64,000 bases of DNA from Symbiodinium kawagutii (GCA_009767595.1 VSDK01028329.1:360020-424019); one strand, 5' to 3'. Positions 12,098-22,674 are shown, numbered from the stretch's first letter. Notes: generated by a model not told the origin, from the sequence alone. A program made the numbers and translations.

Positions 12098-12105
12098 CTT
12101 GAGCC
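12098..12105 (-). promoter_or_regulatory. Relict spliced-leader 3' end upstream of PCNA copy 1
   Basis: GGCTCAAG on the coding strand, 38 bases before the ATG, equals the last eight bases of the dinoflagellate spliced leader. A possible trans-splice acceptor (TTCTCTAG|GATCC) lies just upstream. It could be a fossil of an ancestral PCNA cDNA that reinserted into the genome. Confidence 0.45.
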
Positions 12106-12602
12106 TGGATCCTAGAGAAGTAGCACAAAATAGGCTTTTAAATTTCTTCGATCCTAGACTTTCCACTGGACATCCTACAAGGCGAGGCTCCCTACTTGTA
12201 AGTTGATTACTAAGCCATGGAACTATAGTTATATCTAACATAATTGTTAGTTACCCTGTTTATAACCCAAGTTGGCTAACTAGAGAGACCAGCCTTGTAC
12301 AGTAGAGACCTCTTGTCTGCAAAAGAGAGGGACCGCTGCAGTGGTGATTCTTGAACAACTGTGGCTGGCTTGAGGCTACCTGAATTTACAAACATCAAAA
12401 AACTGGATGATCATGGGAGGCAAGTCCACTGCAAAATCGATCACAGCAGTACGCTGTCATACACAGTCACCCTTCGAGGCGCCATGCTTTTTTCGCTTTG
12501 GTCATGAGATCAACGCCTCACTGCTACCCCTGCAGTGTTGGACAATCCCCCCACAACAGGATCACTCTCAAACTGTGATCATGATCAGACATGATCAGCG
12601 CT
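12106..12602. other. Spacer between tandem PCNA genes
   Basis: About 0.5 kb separating the ATG of copy 1 from the stop of copy 2. The part from about 12121 to 12489 is not shared with the other copy's flank, so it is unique DNA between the duplicated blocks. Any promoter or trans-splice acceptor for copy 1 should lie here; no TATA box or other known element is recognisable. Confidence 0.5.
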
Positions 12603-14095
12603 CTACTCATCAATCTTTGGAGCCAGGTAGAACTTCATGTGGCCATTTTCGCCTGTCTCCAGATCGTACTTCACCAAGAGAGGAGCATCTGGTCCCAACC
12701 CAAGCTCAACGGAGCCGCAAAGCTTTTCGGCCTACCCAAGGGTAGGGAATGACATTTACGCATCAAGCTCTTCTGAAATCCAAAATCACCATGCCTTGCT
12801 TACATCAAACTGTGTGTGTGTCACCTTGAATCGTGATTTCCAAAAGCTCTATGTACAAGTTGTCAACGTGGATCTGTTCAGAAGCATGATATCCACAACC
12901 TATTGAAACTTGTCTATTTTGCTAGGGAACCTCCAACTCTGGGACTGCACCTTGCACAAACAACCAGAATTTACACCGCACAAATGTCTGCATATGTTCG
13001 CCATCACATCTTCAGTCCTTGGAGAAATTAACTAAGTAGCGAAGGGCGAAGGTGGCGGTCACTGGCTCATGGACTGTGAGGGTGACCTTCTCTTCAGGTT
13101 TCTCTCCTTCGCGAGGCTTCAAAACGACGTTGCCACTGCCCAGGTCGCCTTGAACCATGAATTTCAAGCCCTCCTTGCTGCCAGAAATTTGGATTGTCTC
13201 TCCAAACTCCTTGAGATCTCGGCAAATCTTCTGAAACTCTGCAGAAGGAATGCGTGCAACCACCTTGTAGTGCTGCTCGGGAATCTCCATGTGTTCACTC
13301 TCAATGGTCATGAGTTTCAGATCAAAGTCAGCCAGTCGATCGTCAGATCCTTCGCACTGGAAATTGATCGTGTCTGCATCGTTCTGGTAGCGGATCTTCA
13401 AAGAGTCATTGGCTCCGGTCATCTTCAAGATCTTGGTCAGGGAATCGATGTTCATTCCCAAGGACACGGGCCGCTCACACTTGAACCTCAATTGAGTGCT
13501 CGTGCATTTTTCTCTGTGTGTTTCCTTTCAATGATCCTCTCTGGGCATCACTAGGCCACACTTCCCTTTCTACACCGTGACATTAAGACACAGAGAGACT
13601 AAAAGCGTCCAAAGCAGCGGATCACAAGCACTTGGATGGGAATGCATCTGAAACTGATGAGACGGTCACAAACATCTGCAGGAAAGAAGTAAAAGAGCCT
13701 GTCCGTAATCTCGACTGCCGAGTCACTCCGAAAAGGCACATTCCCTCAGCAAAAGTGACACCAAAGCCACATGCGAACTGTCCATGCATTGGACCTCAAT
13801 GCCTTTCTCGGAGCAATCAAAATTCACGTCCTTGCACCTGGGTTTGCTAGGCAGATTCGCTGGTGGATGATTTACGTTCTTTGGAGTTTGACGCACTTGG
13901 TCAGTTAGTCGTAGTTTTCCGTCCCTTCAGACAATTGAATTGATTTTTTCTTCGCCTTACTGCTTCATACATCTTCATACATCTGCATCCTGTGATATCT
14001 CGCATTACATCGAGGCAACCAAGGCGCAGGTCTTTCATAGACTCGGCCACCTTCTTCAAGAGGGAAGCATGCTGGAGCTGCGCGTCAAGAACCAT
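12603..14095 (-). CDS. PCNA: Proliferating cell nuclear antigen (sliding clamp), copy 2, four exons, 262 aa
   Basis: Exons: 14095-14028, 13837-13727, 13498-13018 and 12731-12603, 263 codons with stop. Exons 1, 2 and 4 encode the same residues as copy 1. Exon 3 has FQCEGSDD where copy 1 has FPCEEGSDD, a Pro/Gln change and one Glu codon fewer. Splice sites match copy 1, including the GC donor of intron 1 and the GA donor of intron 3; here the base run after AAG reads GACTGA, so failure to splice would stop the protein at once. All clamp landmarks are present, so it is probably functional. Co-oriented tandem copies of highly expressed genes are common in dinoflagellates. Confidence 0.95.
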
Positions 14096-14133
14096 GTTGG
14101 ACAAGGGACGGATGGAGCTTTTCCCCGAACGAG

Positions 14134-14141
14134 CTTGAGCC
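14134..14141 (-). promoter_or_regulatory. Relict spliced-leader 3' end upstream of PCNA copy 2
   Basis: The same GGCTCAAG at the same distance (38 bases) from the ATG as in copy 1, so it predates the duplication. Sequence similarity between the copies ends shortly upstream of it, near 14150. Confidence 0.45.
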
Positions 14142-14568
14142 TGGATCCTGCGGCACTTTACCTACAGCCCTGTTTTCACCAGCTGAGGATCGTGGTGATG
14201 GGCGTTGAACCACTCGGTCAAGTTGCCATGACATGCTTTGCTGGTTGATCTTGACTTCGTGTTGGGGCCTGAATTTAGGTCAATTTCAGGGGCGAAGAAA
14301 TCAACGGCAGTTGGCTGATGTTGTGAAAACTGTCAACCCACAAAATGCCGGGTTTCCATGTAAAGTCGCCATGTATTTGTGGCTTCCATGTGGTACCCCG
14401 TTTTTTAAGACTTGACTTTGTTGACCCCGCAGCAGAATGGGCTGATCCAAACAGGACTGAGGATTCAATATACTTGGAATCAGGCCGTTTTTGCTTTCAG
14501 CTCGGCCTGTAATTTGATGGAATGGCAAAAAGAAAGAAAGAAAGCAATGCAAAGTTCTACCCCAAAAG

Positions 14569-17500
14569 TCAGGGGGAAGAAACCCTGGAGAAATGGAGGG
14601 CGGAAGTTCCAGAACATCTCAGAACGACTTGCAAAATTGATGTTTTTGAAGCCTGCTGAAAGCGACAAGCTTCTCGCCTTCTAAAATCTTCTGTCAAGTT
14701 GCAGGAGTTCAGCATCATCATGCGCGACGTAATTGATGTTATTTTCCGAGTACAGGAACTAATGTCAACAGCCCGAGCCTCCAGTTCTTCTACTCTCTTT
14801 CGAAGAAGGAGAACCTTGCAAACTGCAGCACAAACTTACACGACAATCTCTTCAGATGCCGGCCAAAATGAAACAATACATACTATGACATATCCGTGCT
14901 GGTAGCATGTGACAGCTGAATACGTTCCACGAGACTTACAAGACCATGCAGCTACTACAGGGATCTACAGGGCCTGTTTGGAAATCAAAGTAACAAACGT
15001 TCCGCGCTCTGCAATGTGATTGGTATCCCACTTGCCTCATCTTGATCCGTGGAAGCACGCTGCTCAGCCTTCAGCACGAATGTGCCAAAAACGGGGTATG
15101 CTAATGTGTTGCGGGGTTCTTTTGTAGAAGTTCAAAAGTTGACTTACTATGAATAGTATATAATTTATACAGAATTCAGTGATAAAATCGGAGAGGATCT
15201 GAAGAGTGGCCAATTTCAAGGGCCTCCGTCAACTGCCGTCGCAACTCGTCAACTTTGTGGACCCCATCAGCTTGTGATGCATGCAGAGCTTCCACCTGTC
15301 AAAGAAGTGGCATTCTTGCACATTGGAGCCCCCGTTTTCACAGCTGGACCGGTCTCCTACTAGGCATGTTGATATTCTCGGCACTGGCTCGAACCTTTTG
15401 TTGAAATCCCATCACTCCAAGCTTCACAAAACATTCGAGTAGTTTGTGCATTATTGTGCACAAGTGTGGTAAATAAGGGTAGATAGTAGCCTCTCATATG
15501 CAATAGATTGCAGTAGTGCAATTTTCTCGTGGTGGGACACGTATTCATTGAATCCCGCCGCTGAATTTAATCTGTGCAACACATTCCAACATATTTCAAC
15601 CCAACTCCCATAGACACGCCTCTGCTTTGAGTTTCTCTGACTGTCCTTCTGCAGCCTTTTCCAAGAGAGCAAACAAGACTTCAGAACACTTTGGATACCC
15701 AAGGCAACTCCGACCCAGGCTCTAAGGAATCCATTAGTGTCCAACTGGGTTTTGATCGCGAGAGTTTATAGACCTGCAAGAGTCTCATGAGGATCTCCTA
15801 ACGTCCTGGTTTATGCTTACTTCCGCCCACACGCGGTTTGCTTGCCTTTTGGATTACAAAGAGCTTACGCTGAGGCTCTTGGCACGCGGCCACTACGCCC
15901 GCTTACGCAAGAGATGTTATGTTTAAAACTGCTCTGATAAACAAGGATTTTATATTTTTAATTTGAAAATATGGTGTTTGTGAAAAGTGACGGAACCTGC
16001 TCTGCTTGTTTGTCGCTGGGGTATATTATATTTTGAGGTATGTTTCGGGGATTTCGAGGGTACAGTATGTTTCGGGGTTTGTTTCGGTGACATGTTTCGC
16101 ACCAGCCGGATATGCAAGCCTTGCTATTTTCGGGGCTCGGCGAAAAAAGCAAATATATACTGAGTTTATGATATGTTTTCTTCTCATCAGTTGCCCACGA
16201 GCATGAAGTGGTTCCCTATGCATCCCTTGCAAGGCTTTGAGGCATGTTTCGCGATGTACATTCCAAATGCATCAATGCAACGAGTCTCTGTTGTGCTTGA
16301 TGGTGTCTTATGCCATTCCGATTTTCAATGATGACAAAGAAGTGCAAATATCAACGGCCGCTTTGCTTTAGCAGCGGGTCATTCCGACCTCCAATTCTTC
16401 TACTCTCTTTTGGAGACGAAGAACCTTGTCAGCAGCAAAGCGCAGCTTGACAATCTCTTCAAATTCTGGGCAATAGCGCACAGCTGTGACGATCTTCCAT
16501 GCAGGTTCGCGCATTATCTAGATCGTTCAGCAGCATTTACCATGTCCGTGTTGACAGCATGTGTCAGCTGCATAAACACGTTCCACACGACTTACCTTCA
16601 CCCGGGAAATCCTTAATTAACCCACTTTTTGGTGGTGTCAAGAAAAAACCAAGTATTTTTACAATAACTCGGTTTTTCTGGGCCAGGCACTTGGTTACGG
16701 GATATTACCCGGTTCTTTTTAAGAAAACATGTTTTTTTGCGTTCAACCCCAAAAAAAGTGGGTTGAGGATTCCCCATGGCAAGACTATGCAGCTACTACA
16801 GGGATCTACAGTACCTCTTTGGAAATCAAAGTAACGAACCTTCCGCGCTCGGCAATGTGATTGGTATCCCACTTGCCTCGTCTTGATCCGTGGAAGCACG
16901 CTGCTCAGCCTGCACTATGAATCGAGCTTGTGGCTTCTGCCAACACAAGAGATGGGACTCACATCATCGGCTGTTTAATGTCAAGTCCACTGCTATCTTG
17001 CCCTTCAAGCCTTGCGCACTTTATCCTGCTAGGACATGCCATTAACGGCTGCCTCTTCCTCTTCATTGGTTTCTCTGCTCCAGTTCGTCGTGCAACCCCC
17101 ATGAGTTCTGAATTGACATCTTTCATCCCTGAAAAACATTTCTGTAGCGATCAAACTCATCTGAACTCATGGCGCGCAAAACAACAGCACAAATAGCATC
17201 AAATAGGGTTCACCCATATTATAGTACGGGCGACGTTCTTTGCAAAGTGGCTGGAATATAATACGCTTCCAGTTCCACTCAATTTTATAGTTTGTCATTA
17301 TGCATTGTTACATTACTCATTACTGTTCATATGCTAACTATGTTGAAATTATTGAACAATCAAATCTAATCACAGCAGCCAGCCCTGCAGCAAGGGGAAA
17401 GTGCATTTGTCAAAGAACAATTCAATCTGGGCCTCGGCCAAACGCTGCTGCAGCTTTTCAACTTGCTGAAGCGCGTCAGCTTCTTTTGCACGCAGAGCAT

Positions 17501-20500
17501 CCACCTGCCAACTGCATCGGCGGATATGAGTGGCACCGTTGTCTGTTCTTGGCATCCTTTTGCTCTTTTGCCAGATTGGCTGTGCCCTTCCAGCATGCAG
17601 CAAACCGTTGACATCTTCAACATCTTACTGCTTGCAAAGTCAAACGTGATGTCGAGAGTGCATGTGCACACGTTGCCAATGCTCAGGATACATGCGCCAT
17701 TGCTTTTCATCAACATCTCTGTATCCTATATATATATATCACGATAAATCATGATAAATCTACTTCGCACAGTTCACCTGTAGTTCTCCAATGCTGCTTC
17801 AAACACCACACTCAGCCAACACCCACAACTAGGTCACACCTCCGATCGGAGTTTCTCCCTCTCTCCTTCTGCAGCCTCTAACAGAAGACCATGCAAGACT
17901 AGAGAGACCCAAAGCAAAGCCAAGGCATTAGACTTTTACTGAGCTAGCTTCTGACAAACGTCCACAGATGTCTAGTCTCACCATCTTCCCTGACAACTAT
18001 GATATTATGATTGCGCTCAAACTCCTGGCACTGAGAAGTTACTCCTGTGCAGTTATTCCTACAAAAGTGGTTCCAATTGTCCAGTCCAAGTAGCCTCCAT
18101 CATGTCTTCATTTGAACTAAAAAGGTCCGCTGCTGCCAAGTTTCATGGCGACAGCGACTACTGCTATGCTTTAGCAGCAAAGCAGCAGGTTGGTTAGGCC
18201 TCCAATTCCTCTACCTTTTTCTGGAGTCTGAGAACCTTGCAAAATGCAGCACCATGAAAACAAGTCAACAACACTCTCTCAAAATTCAGGATGTAGTATC
18301 ACAGTTTCCCCTGTTCAATGTAGGTAATATGTTGTCAACGTCACGGCGAAGAACTTGTTGAACACTTTGAAAACAGAGCAACAACGATGCCTTGCAGCCC
18401 CGCCATGTGACTGCTGTCCTCACCTCGTCTTGGTCGGAAGCGGACTGCTCGGCCTGCACGTCTAAACGTCCAAAAGAGTTTTGCCAAAATCTGGTGCTCA
18501 AAACATCCCTAAGCAATGCTAGTTGCTGGCACGACTGCCTCTTCTAATCTCACTTGGATCACAGATCAAAGCAGCCAGTGAAAGAAAAAGAAAGGCGCTG
18601 TAAGTGTATCTGCCAAAAAACAATTCAATCTGGGCCTCGGCCAAACGCTGCTGTAGCTTTTCAACTTGCTGAAGCGCGTCAGCTTCCGTTGCACGCAGAG
18701 CATTCACCTGCAAACTGCATAGGCACTGATGCCTGTTTTTGTCAAGCTTGGCTGTTGCACTTGCCTCGACCGGCTGACAATGTTACAAACTCTTTTCATC
18801 CTTATATTTGTCACTGCAACCTTTGCAAAGCCAAACGTGATGACTAAATAAAGGAAACGTTGCTGCTTCACCTTGAGAATTTTCAGCATCAGTCATGTAT
18901 TCATTGCTACATGCGTACGCATTTCCTTTGAGTAACTGATTCACGCGAGCATCGTGAATTTATCTTCACCTCCATCCAACACACTTGTATGAATCAAATT
19001 GAAACACCACATTCAACCAAATCCAACACCCACAACTAGGTCACACCTCCGATCGAAGTTTCTCCGACTCTCCTTCTGCAGCCTCTCGCAATAGACCATG
19101 CAAGACTAGAGAGACCCAAAGCAAAGCCAAGGCATTAGACTTTTACTGAGCTAGCTTCTGACAAACGTCCACAGAGTCCACAAATGTCTAGTCTGACCAT
19201 CTTCCCTGACAACCATGATATTATGATTGCGCTCAAACTCCTGGCACTGAGAAGTTACTCCTGTGCAGTTATTCCTACAAAAGTGGTTCCAATTGTCCAG
19301 TCCAAGTAGCCTCCATCATGTCTTCATTTGAACTAAAAAGGTCCACTGCTGTCAGGTTTTATGGTGACAGCGACTACTGCTATGCTTTAGCAGCAAAGCA
19401 GCAGGTTGGTCAGGCCTCCAATTCCTCTACCTTTTTCTGGAGTCTGAGAACCTTGCAAAAATGCCGCACTGCATGAAAACTCAACAACACTCTCTCAAAA
19501 TTCAGGATGTAGTATCACAGTTTCCCCTGTTCAATGTAGGTAATATGTTGTCAACGTCACGGCGAAGAACTTGTTGAACACTTTGAAAACAGAGCAACAA
19601 CGATGCCTTGCAGCCCCGCCATGTGACTGCTGTCCTCACCTCGTCTTGGTCGGAAGCGGACTGCTCGGCCTGCACGTCTAAACGTCCAAAAGAGTTTTGC
19701 CAAAATCTGGTGCTCAAAACATCCCTAAGCAATGCTAGTTGCTGGCACGACTGCCTCTTCTAATCTCACTTGGATCACAGATCAAAGCAGCCAGTGAAAG
19801 AAAAAGAAAGGCGCTGTAAGTGTATCTGCCAAAAAACAATTCAATCTGGGCCTCGGCCAAACGCCGCTGTAGCTTTTCAACTTGCTGAAGCGCGTCAGCT
19901 TCCGTTGCACGCAGAGCATTCACCTGCAAACTGCATAGGCACTGATGCCTGTTTTTGTCAAGCTTGGCTGTTGCACTTGCCTCGACCGGCTGACAATGTT
20001 ACAAACTCTTTTCATCCTTATATTTGTCACTGCAACCTTTGCAAAGCCAAACGTGATGACTAAATAAAGGAAAAGTTGCTGCTTCACCTTGAGAATTTTT
20101 AGCGTCAGTCATGTATTCATTGCTACATGCGTACGCATTTCCTTTGAGTAACTGATTCACGCGAGCATCGTGAATTTATCTTCACCTCCATCCAACACAC
20201 TTGTATGAATCAAATTGAAACACCACATTCAACCAAATCCAACACCCACAACTAGGTCACACCTCCGATCGAAGTTTCTCCGACTCTCCTTCTGCAGCCT
20301 CTCGCAAGAGACCATGCAAGACTAGAGAGACCCAAAGCAAAGCCAAGGCATTAGACTTTTGCTGAGCTAGCTTCTGACAAACGTCCACAGAGTCCACAAA
20401 TGTCTAGTCTGACCATCTTCCCTGACAACCATGATATTATGATTGCGCTCAAACTCCTGGCACTGAGAAGTTACTCCTGTGCAGTTATTCCTACAAAAGT

Positions 20501-22674
20501 GGTTCCAATTGTCCAGTCCAAGTAGCCTCCATCATGTCTTCATTTGAACTAAAAAGGTCCACTGCTGTCAGGTTTTATGGTGACAGCGACTACTGCTATG
20601 CTTTAGCAGCAAAGCAGCAGGTTGGTCAGGCCTCCAATTCCTCTACCTTTTTCTGGAGTCTGAGAACCTTGCAAAAATGCCGCACTGCATGAAACTCTTA
20701 AAAGTCAGGACGTAATTTCAAGTTCCCATAAGTTTCCAATGTTCAGTTTGAAGGCTTACAGGAGATTTGCAGCGTTCAACAATGTTAGGCAAATGTAAGA
20801 GATCGTATAGGTGATATGAGTGACACCTGTTCAGTTGAATGCAGGTAATATGTTGTCAACGTCACCGCGAAGAACTTGTTGAACACTTTGAAAACAGAGC
20901 AACAACGATGCCTTGCAGCCCCGCCATGTGACTGCTGTCCTCACCTCGTCTTGGTCGGAAGCGGACTGCTCGGCCTGCACGTCTAAACGTCCAAAAGAGT
21001 TTTGCCAAAATCTGTTGCTCAAAACATCCCTAAGCAATGCTAGTTGCTGGCACGACTGCCTCTTCTAATCTCACTTGCAACACAGATCAAAGCAGCCAGC
21101 CAAAGAAAAAGAAAGGCACTGTAAGTGTATCAGGCAAAAAACAATTCAATCTGGGCCTCGGCCAAACGCTGCTGTAGCTTTTCAACTTGCTGAAGCGTGT
21201 CAGCTTCTTTAGCACGCAGAGCATTCACCTGCAAACTGCGTCGGCGGATATGAGTGGCACCGTTGTCTGTTCTTGGCATCCTTTTGCTCTTTTGCCAGAT
21301 TGGCTGTGCCCTTCCAGCATGCAGCAAACCGTTGACATCTTCAACATCTTACTGCTTGCAAAGTCAAACGTGATGTCGAGAGTGCATGTGCACACGTTGC
21401 CAATGCTCAGGATACATGCGCCATTGCTTTTCATCAACATCTCTGTATCCTATATATATATATCACGATAAATCATGATAAATCTACTTCGCACAGTTCA
21501 CCTGTAGTTCTCCAATGCTGCTTCAAACACCACACTCAGCCAACACCCACAACTAGGTCACACCTCCGATCGGAGTTTCTCCCTCTCTCCTTCTGCAGCC
21601 TCTAACAGAAGACCATGCCAGACTAAAGAGACCCAAAGCAAATAAATGTAAACATCTCCTCTATGAAGTCTGTGTTGCGCACAAGAGTGCACTGCTGTCG
21701 ATGGCAACAACAAATTACAAGAATTTCACAAATCGACAGCTGTTGCTTTGGCAGTAGGGCAGCAGATCAGCCCAGCCTGCAATTCCTCCACTTTCTTACG
21801 GAGACTTAGGACCTTGCAAAATGCAGTACCACGTTGAAACATAAGAACAATGCTCTCTTTAGTTTCAGGACCACATCTTGATGTTTACAGTGTTTCCTTC
21901 ACGGAAGATTGGGAGCTTTGAGCACTAAAACAAGGCATATGCAGGGCGAAATACTACGTCGAGGTGACAGCTTAGTACTAGTTGAACTGCTTCAGTTTCA
22001 AGACCTACTATATAACATCGTTACATAACCACATTTTGCAGCCCCGCCATGCGACTCAGATCATTCTCACCTCGTCTTGATCCTTTGGAGGCTGCTCAGC
22101 CTGCACGTCCAAATCTCCTAAAGAACTTTCTTGGTCCAGACATATTGCTCAAAACATCCCTAAGCAATGCTAGTTGCTGCTAGTTGCTGGCACAACTGCC
22201 TCTTCTAATCTCAACGGGCTTGCAGATCCAAGCAGCCAGCCAAAGAAAGGCACTGCAAGCATATCTGCCAAAGAACAACTCAATCTGGACCTCGACCAAA
22301 CGCTGTTGTAGCTTTTCAACTTGCTGAAGCGCATCAGCTTCTGATGCACGCAGAGTATTCACCTGCAACGAACTGAGTTGTGCTGTCCCGACACTGGCAG
22401 TGTGCTTTAACAAATCAAGTCCATCAACTCGCCGCGATTGATGCATCAGGATATCCTATTCACTTCAGAATATTCGAGCAAATGCAATCAAATGTCACAT
22501 GATTGCCTGATCAAAGTCAGCGAAATTCGTTGAGTACAGTGTCATCCAAACAAAAAACACAACATGCATTTGCATGAGATTGCATGCAAGGATCAGAGTG
22601 ATCAATGGTATGTCCGTGTGCGTCCCAACTTTCTGCACCTCTTCCTGGATTTTCTCTGACTCCACAGCTGCAGC
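14569..22674 (-). CDS. Repetitive coiled-coil protein built from six tandem four-exon cassettes
   Basis: Twenty-four micro-exons can be placed. Each cassette encodes d (12 aa, e.g. AAEGESEKLRSE), a (24 aa, begins VNALRATEAD, ends QQRLAE), b (10-11 aa, AEQ...DQDE) and c (12 aa, VLRLQKKVEELE), 58-59 residues in all; six cassettes give about 350 residues. All exons start right after AG with G and all but one end in GAG before a GT or GC donor. All are phase 0, so any number of cassettes keeps the frame. Leu/Glu/Lys/Gln-rich heptads in d, a and c indicate an alpha-helical coiled coil, a scaffold or cytoskeletal role at a guess; b is less helical. The last exon may run past the c position to a stop at 14569. 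The start codon was not found; more exons probably lie upstream (23.9 and 25.2 kb). No homologue is recognised. Confidence 0.7.
14779..15655 (-). repeat. Cassette unit 0 (most diverged, 3'-most)
   Basis: Exons d 15655-15620 (AAEGQSEKLKAE), a 15295-15224 (VEALHASQADG...), b 15068-15036 (AEQRASTDQDE), c 14814-14779 (VLLLRKRVEELE). All four donors are GC. The a exon has diverged most but keeps its length of 72 bases. Its b exon and adjoining intron closely match unit 1. Confidence 0.75.
16389..17875 (-). repeat. Cassette unit 1
   Basis: Exons d 17875-17840 (AAEGEREKLRSE), a 17504-17433, b 16909-16877 (AEQRASTDQDE), c 16424-16389 (VLRLQKRVEELE). Donors are GT, GC, GC and GT in that order. The d-to-a interval has the same length and nearly the same sequence as in unit 4, including a TATATA run. 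The b-to-c intron is enlarged by a MITE-like insertion. Confidence 0.8.
16605..16773. mobile_element. MITE-like insertion in the b-c intron of unit 1
   Basis: The ends form an inverted repeat around AACCCACTTTTTGG (left 16605-16634, right 16745-16773), with smaller palindromic AAGAAAA/TTTTCTT stretches inside. No coding capacity. Equivalent introns of the other five units lack it, so it inserted after the cassettes duplicated. Confidence 0.55.
18200..19082 (-). repeat. Cassette unit 2
   Basis: Exons d 19082-19047 (AAEGESEKLRSE), a 18707-18636, b 18453-18424 (AEQSASDQDE), c 18235-18200 (VLRLQKKVEELE). All four exons sit exactly 1216 bases from their counterparts in unit 3, and the introns are almost identical, so this is a very recent duplication. 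Skipping the c donor would hit a TAA one codon later. Confidence 0.85.
19416..20298 (-). repeat. Cassette unit 3
   Basis: Exons d 20298-20263, a 19923-19852, b 19669-19640, c 19451-19416. Nearly identical to unit 2 throughout. The a exon has one visible change (Gln to Arg in the QQRL motif). Donors: d and b GT, a and c GC. Confidence 0.85.
20632..21599 (-). repeat. Cassette unit 4 (chimeric)
   Basis: Exons d 21599-21564 (AAEGEREKLRSE), a 21228-21157, b 20974-20945, c 20667-20632. The c exon and its flank continue the 1216-base period of units 2 and 3, whereas the d-to-a half matches unit 1. The b-c intron also holds about 90 extra bases compared with unit 3. It looks like a product of unequal crossing-over or conversion. 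Confidence 0.85.
21777..22674 (-). repeat. Cassette unit 5 (5'-most clear unit)
   Basis: Exons d 22674-22639 (AAAVESEKIQEE), a 22362-22291, b 22101-22072 (AEQPPKDQDE), c 21812-21777 (VLSLRKKVEELQ). More diverged than units 2-4. The a exon here uses a GT donor where all other a exons use GC. The c exon ends in CAG rather than GAG, again before GC. Confidence 0.8.

Larger units (their letters stand above)
10446..14150. repeat. Tandem duplication carrying the two PCNA genes, spacing about 2.04 kb
   Basis: The block at about 10446-12115 recurs at about 12490-14150, with stop codons 2045 bases apart. Exons and introns are nearly identical. Visible differences include a shorter GT dinucleotide run, a one-codon indel in exon 3 and small indels in the introns. 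The shared edges lie just 3' of the stop codon and about 55 bases 5' of the ATG, so the unit is essentially the transcribed region plus short flanks. Confidence 0.9.

Noticed and set aside
11028..13554. Plus-strand frames opposite both PCNA exon 3 copies (about 160 codons)
   Set aside because: Antisense shadows of the conserved coding exon; they appear in both copies only because the exon is duplicated.
15451..15744. 97-codon minus-strand frame across the unit 0 d exon
   Set aside because: It is in a different frame from the homologous d exon (AAEGQSEKLKAE) and is not conserved in the other units.
18286..21037. Recurring 68-76-codon minus-strand frame starting MLRDVLS
   Set aside because: Includes the b exon in frame but extends far into both flanking introns, whose sequence is not conserved in units 0, 1 and 5.
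17366..21471. Recurrent 60-117-codon frames in the cassette region on both strands
   Set aside because: They recur only because the DNA is duplicated. They run through introns and out of the conserved exon frame.
14779..22674. Regularly spaced repeats that might suggest a CRISPR-like or satellite array
   Set aside because: Spacing is about 1.2 kb, the repeats are coding exons with splice sites, and the genome is eukaryotic.
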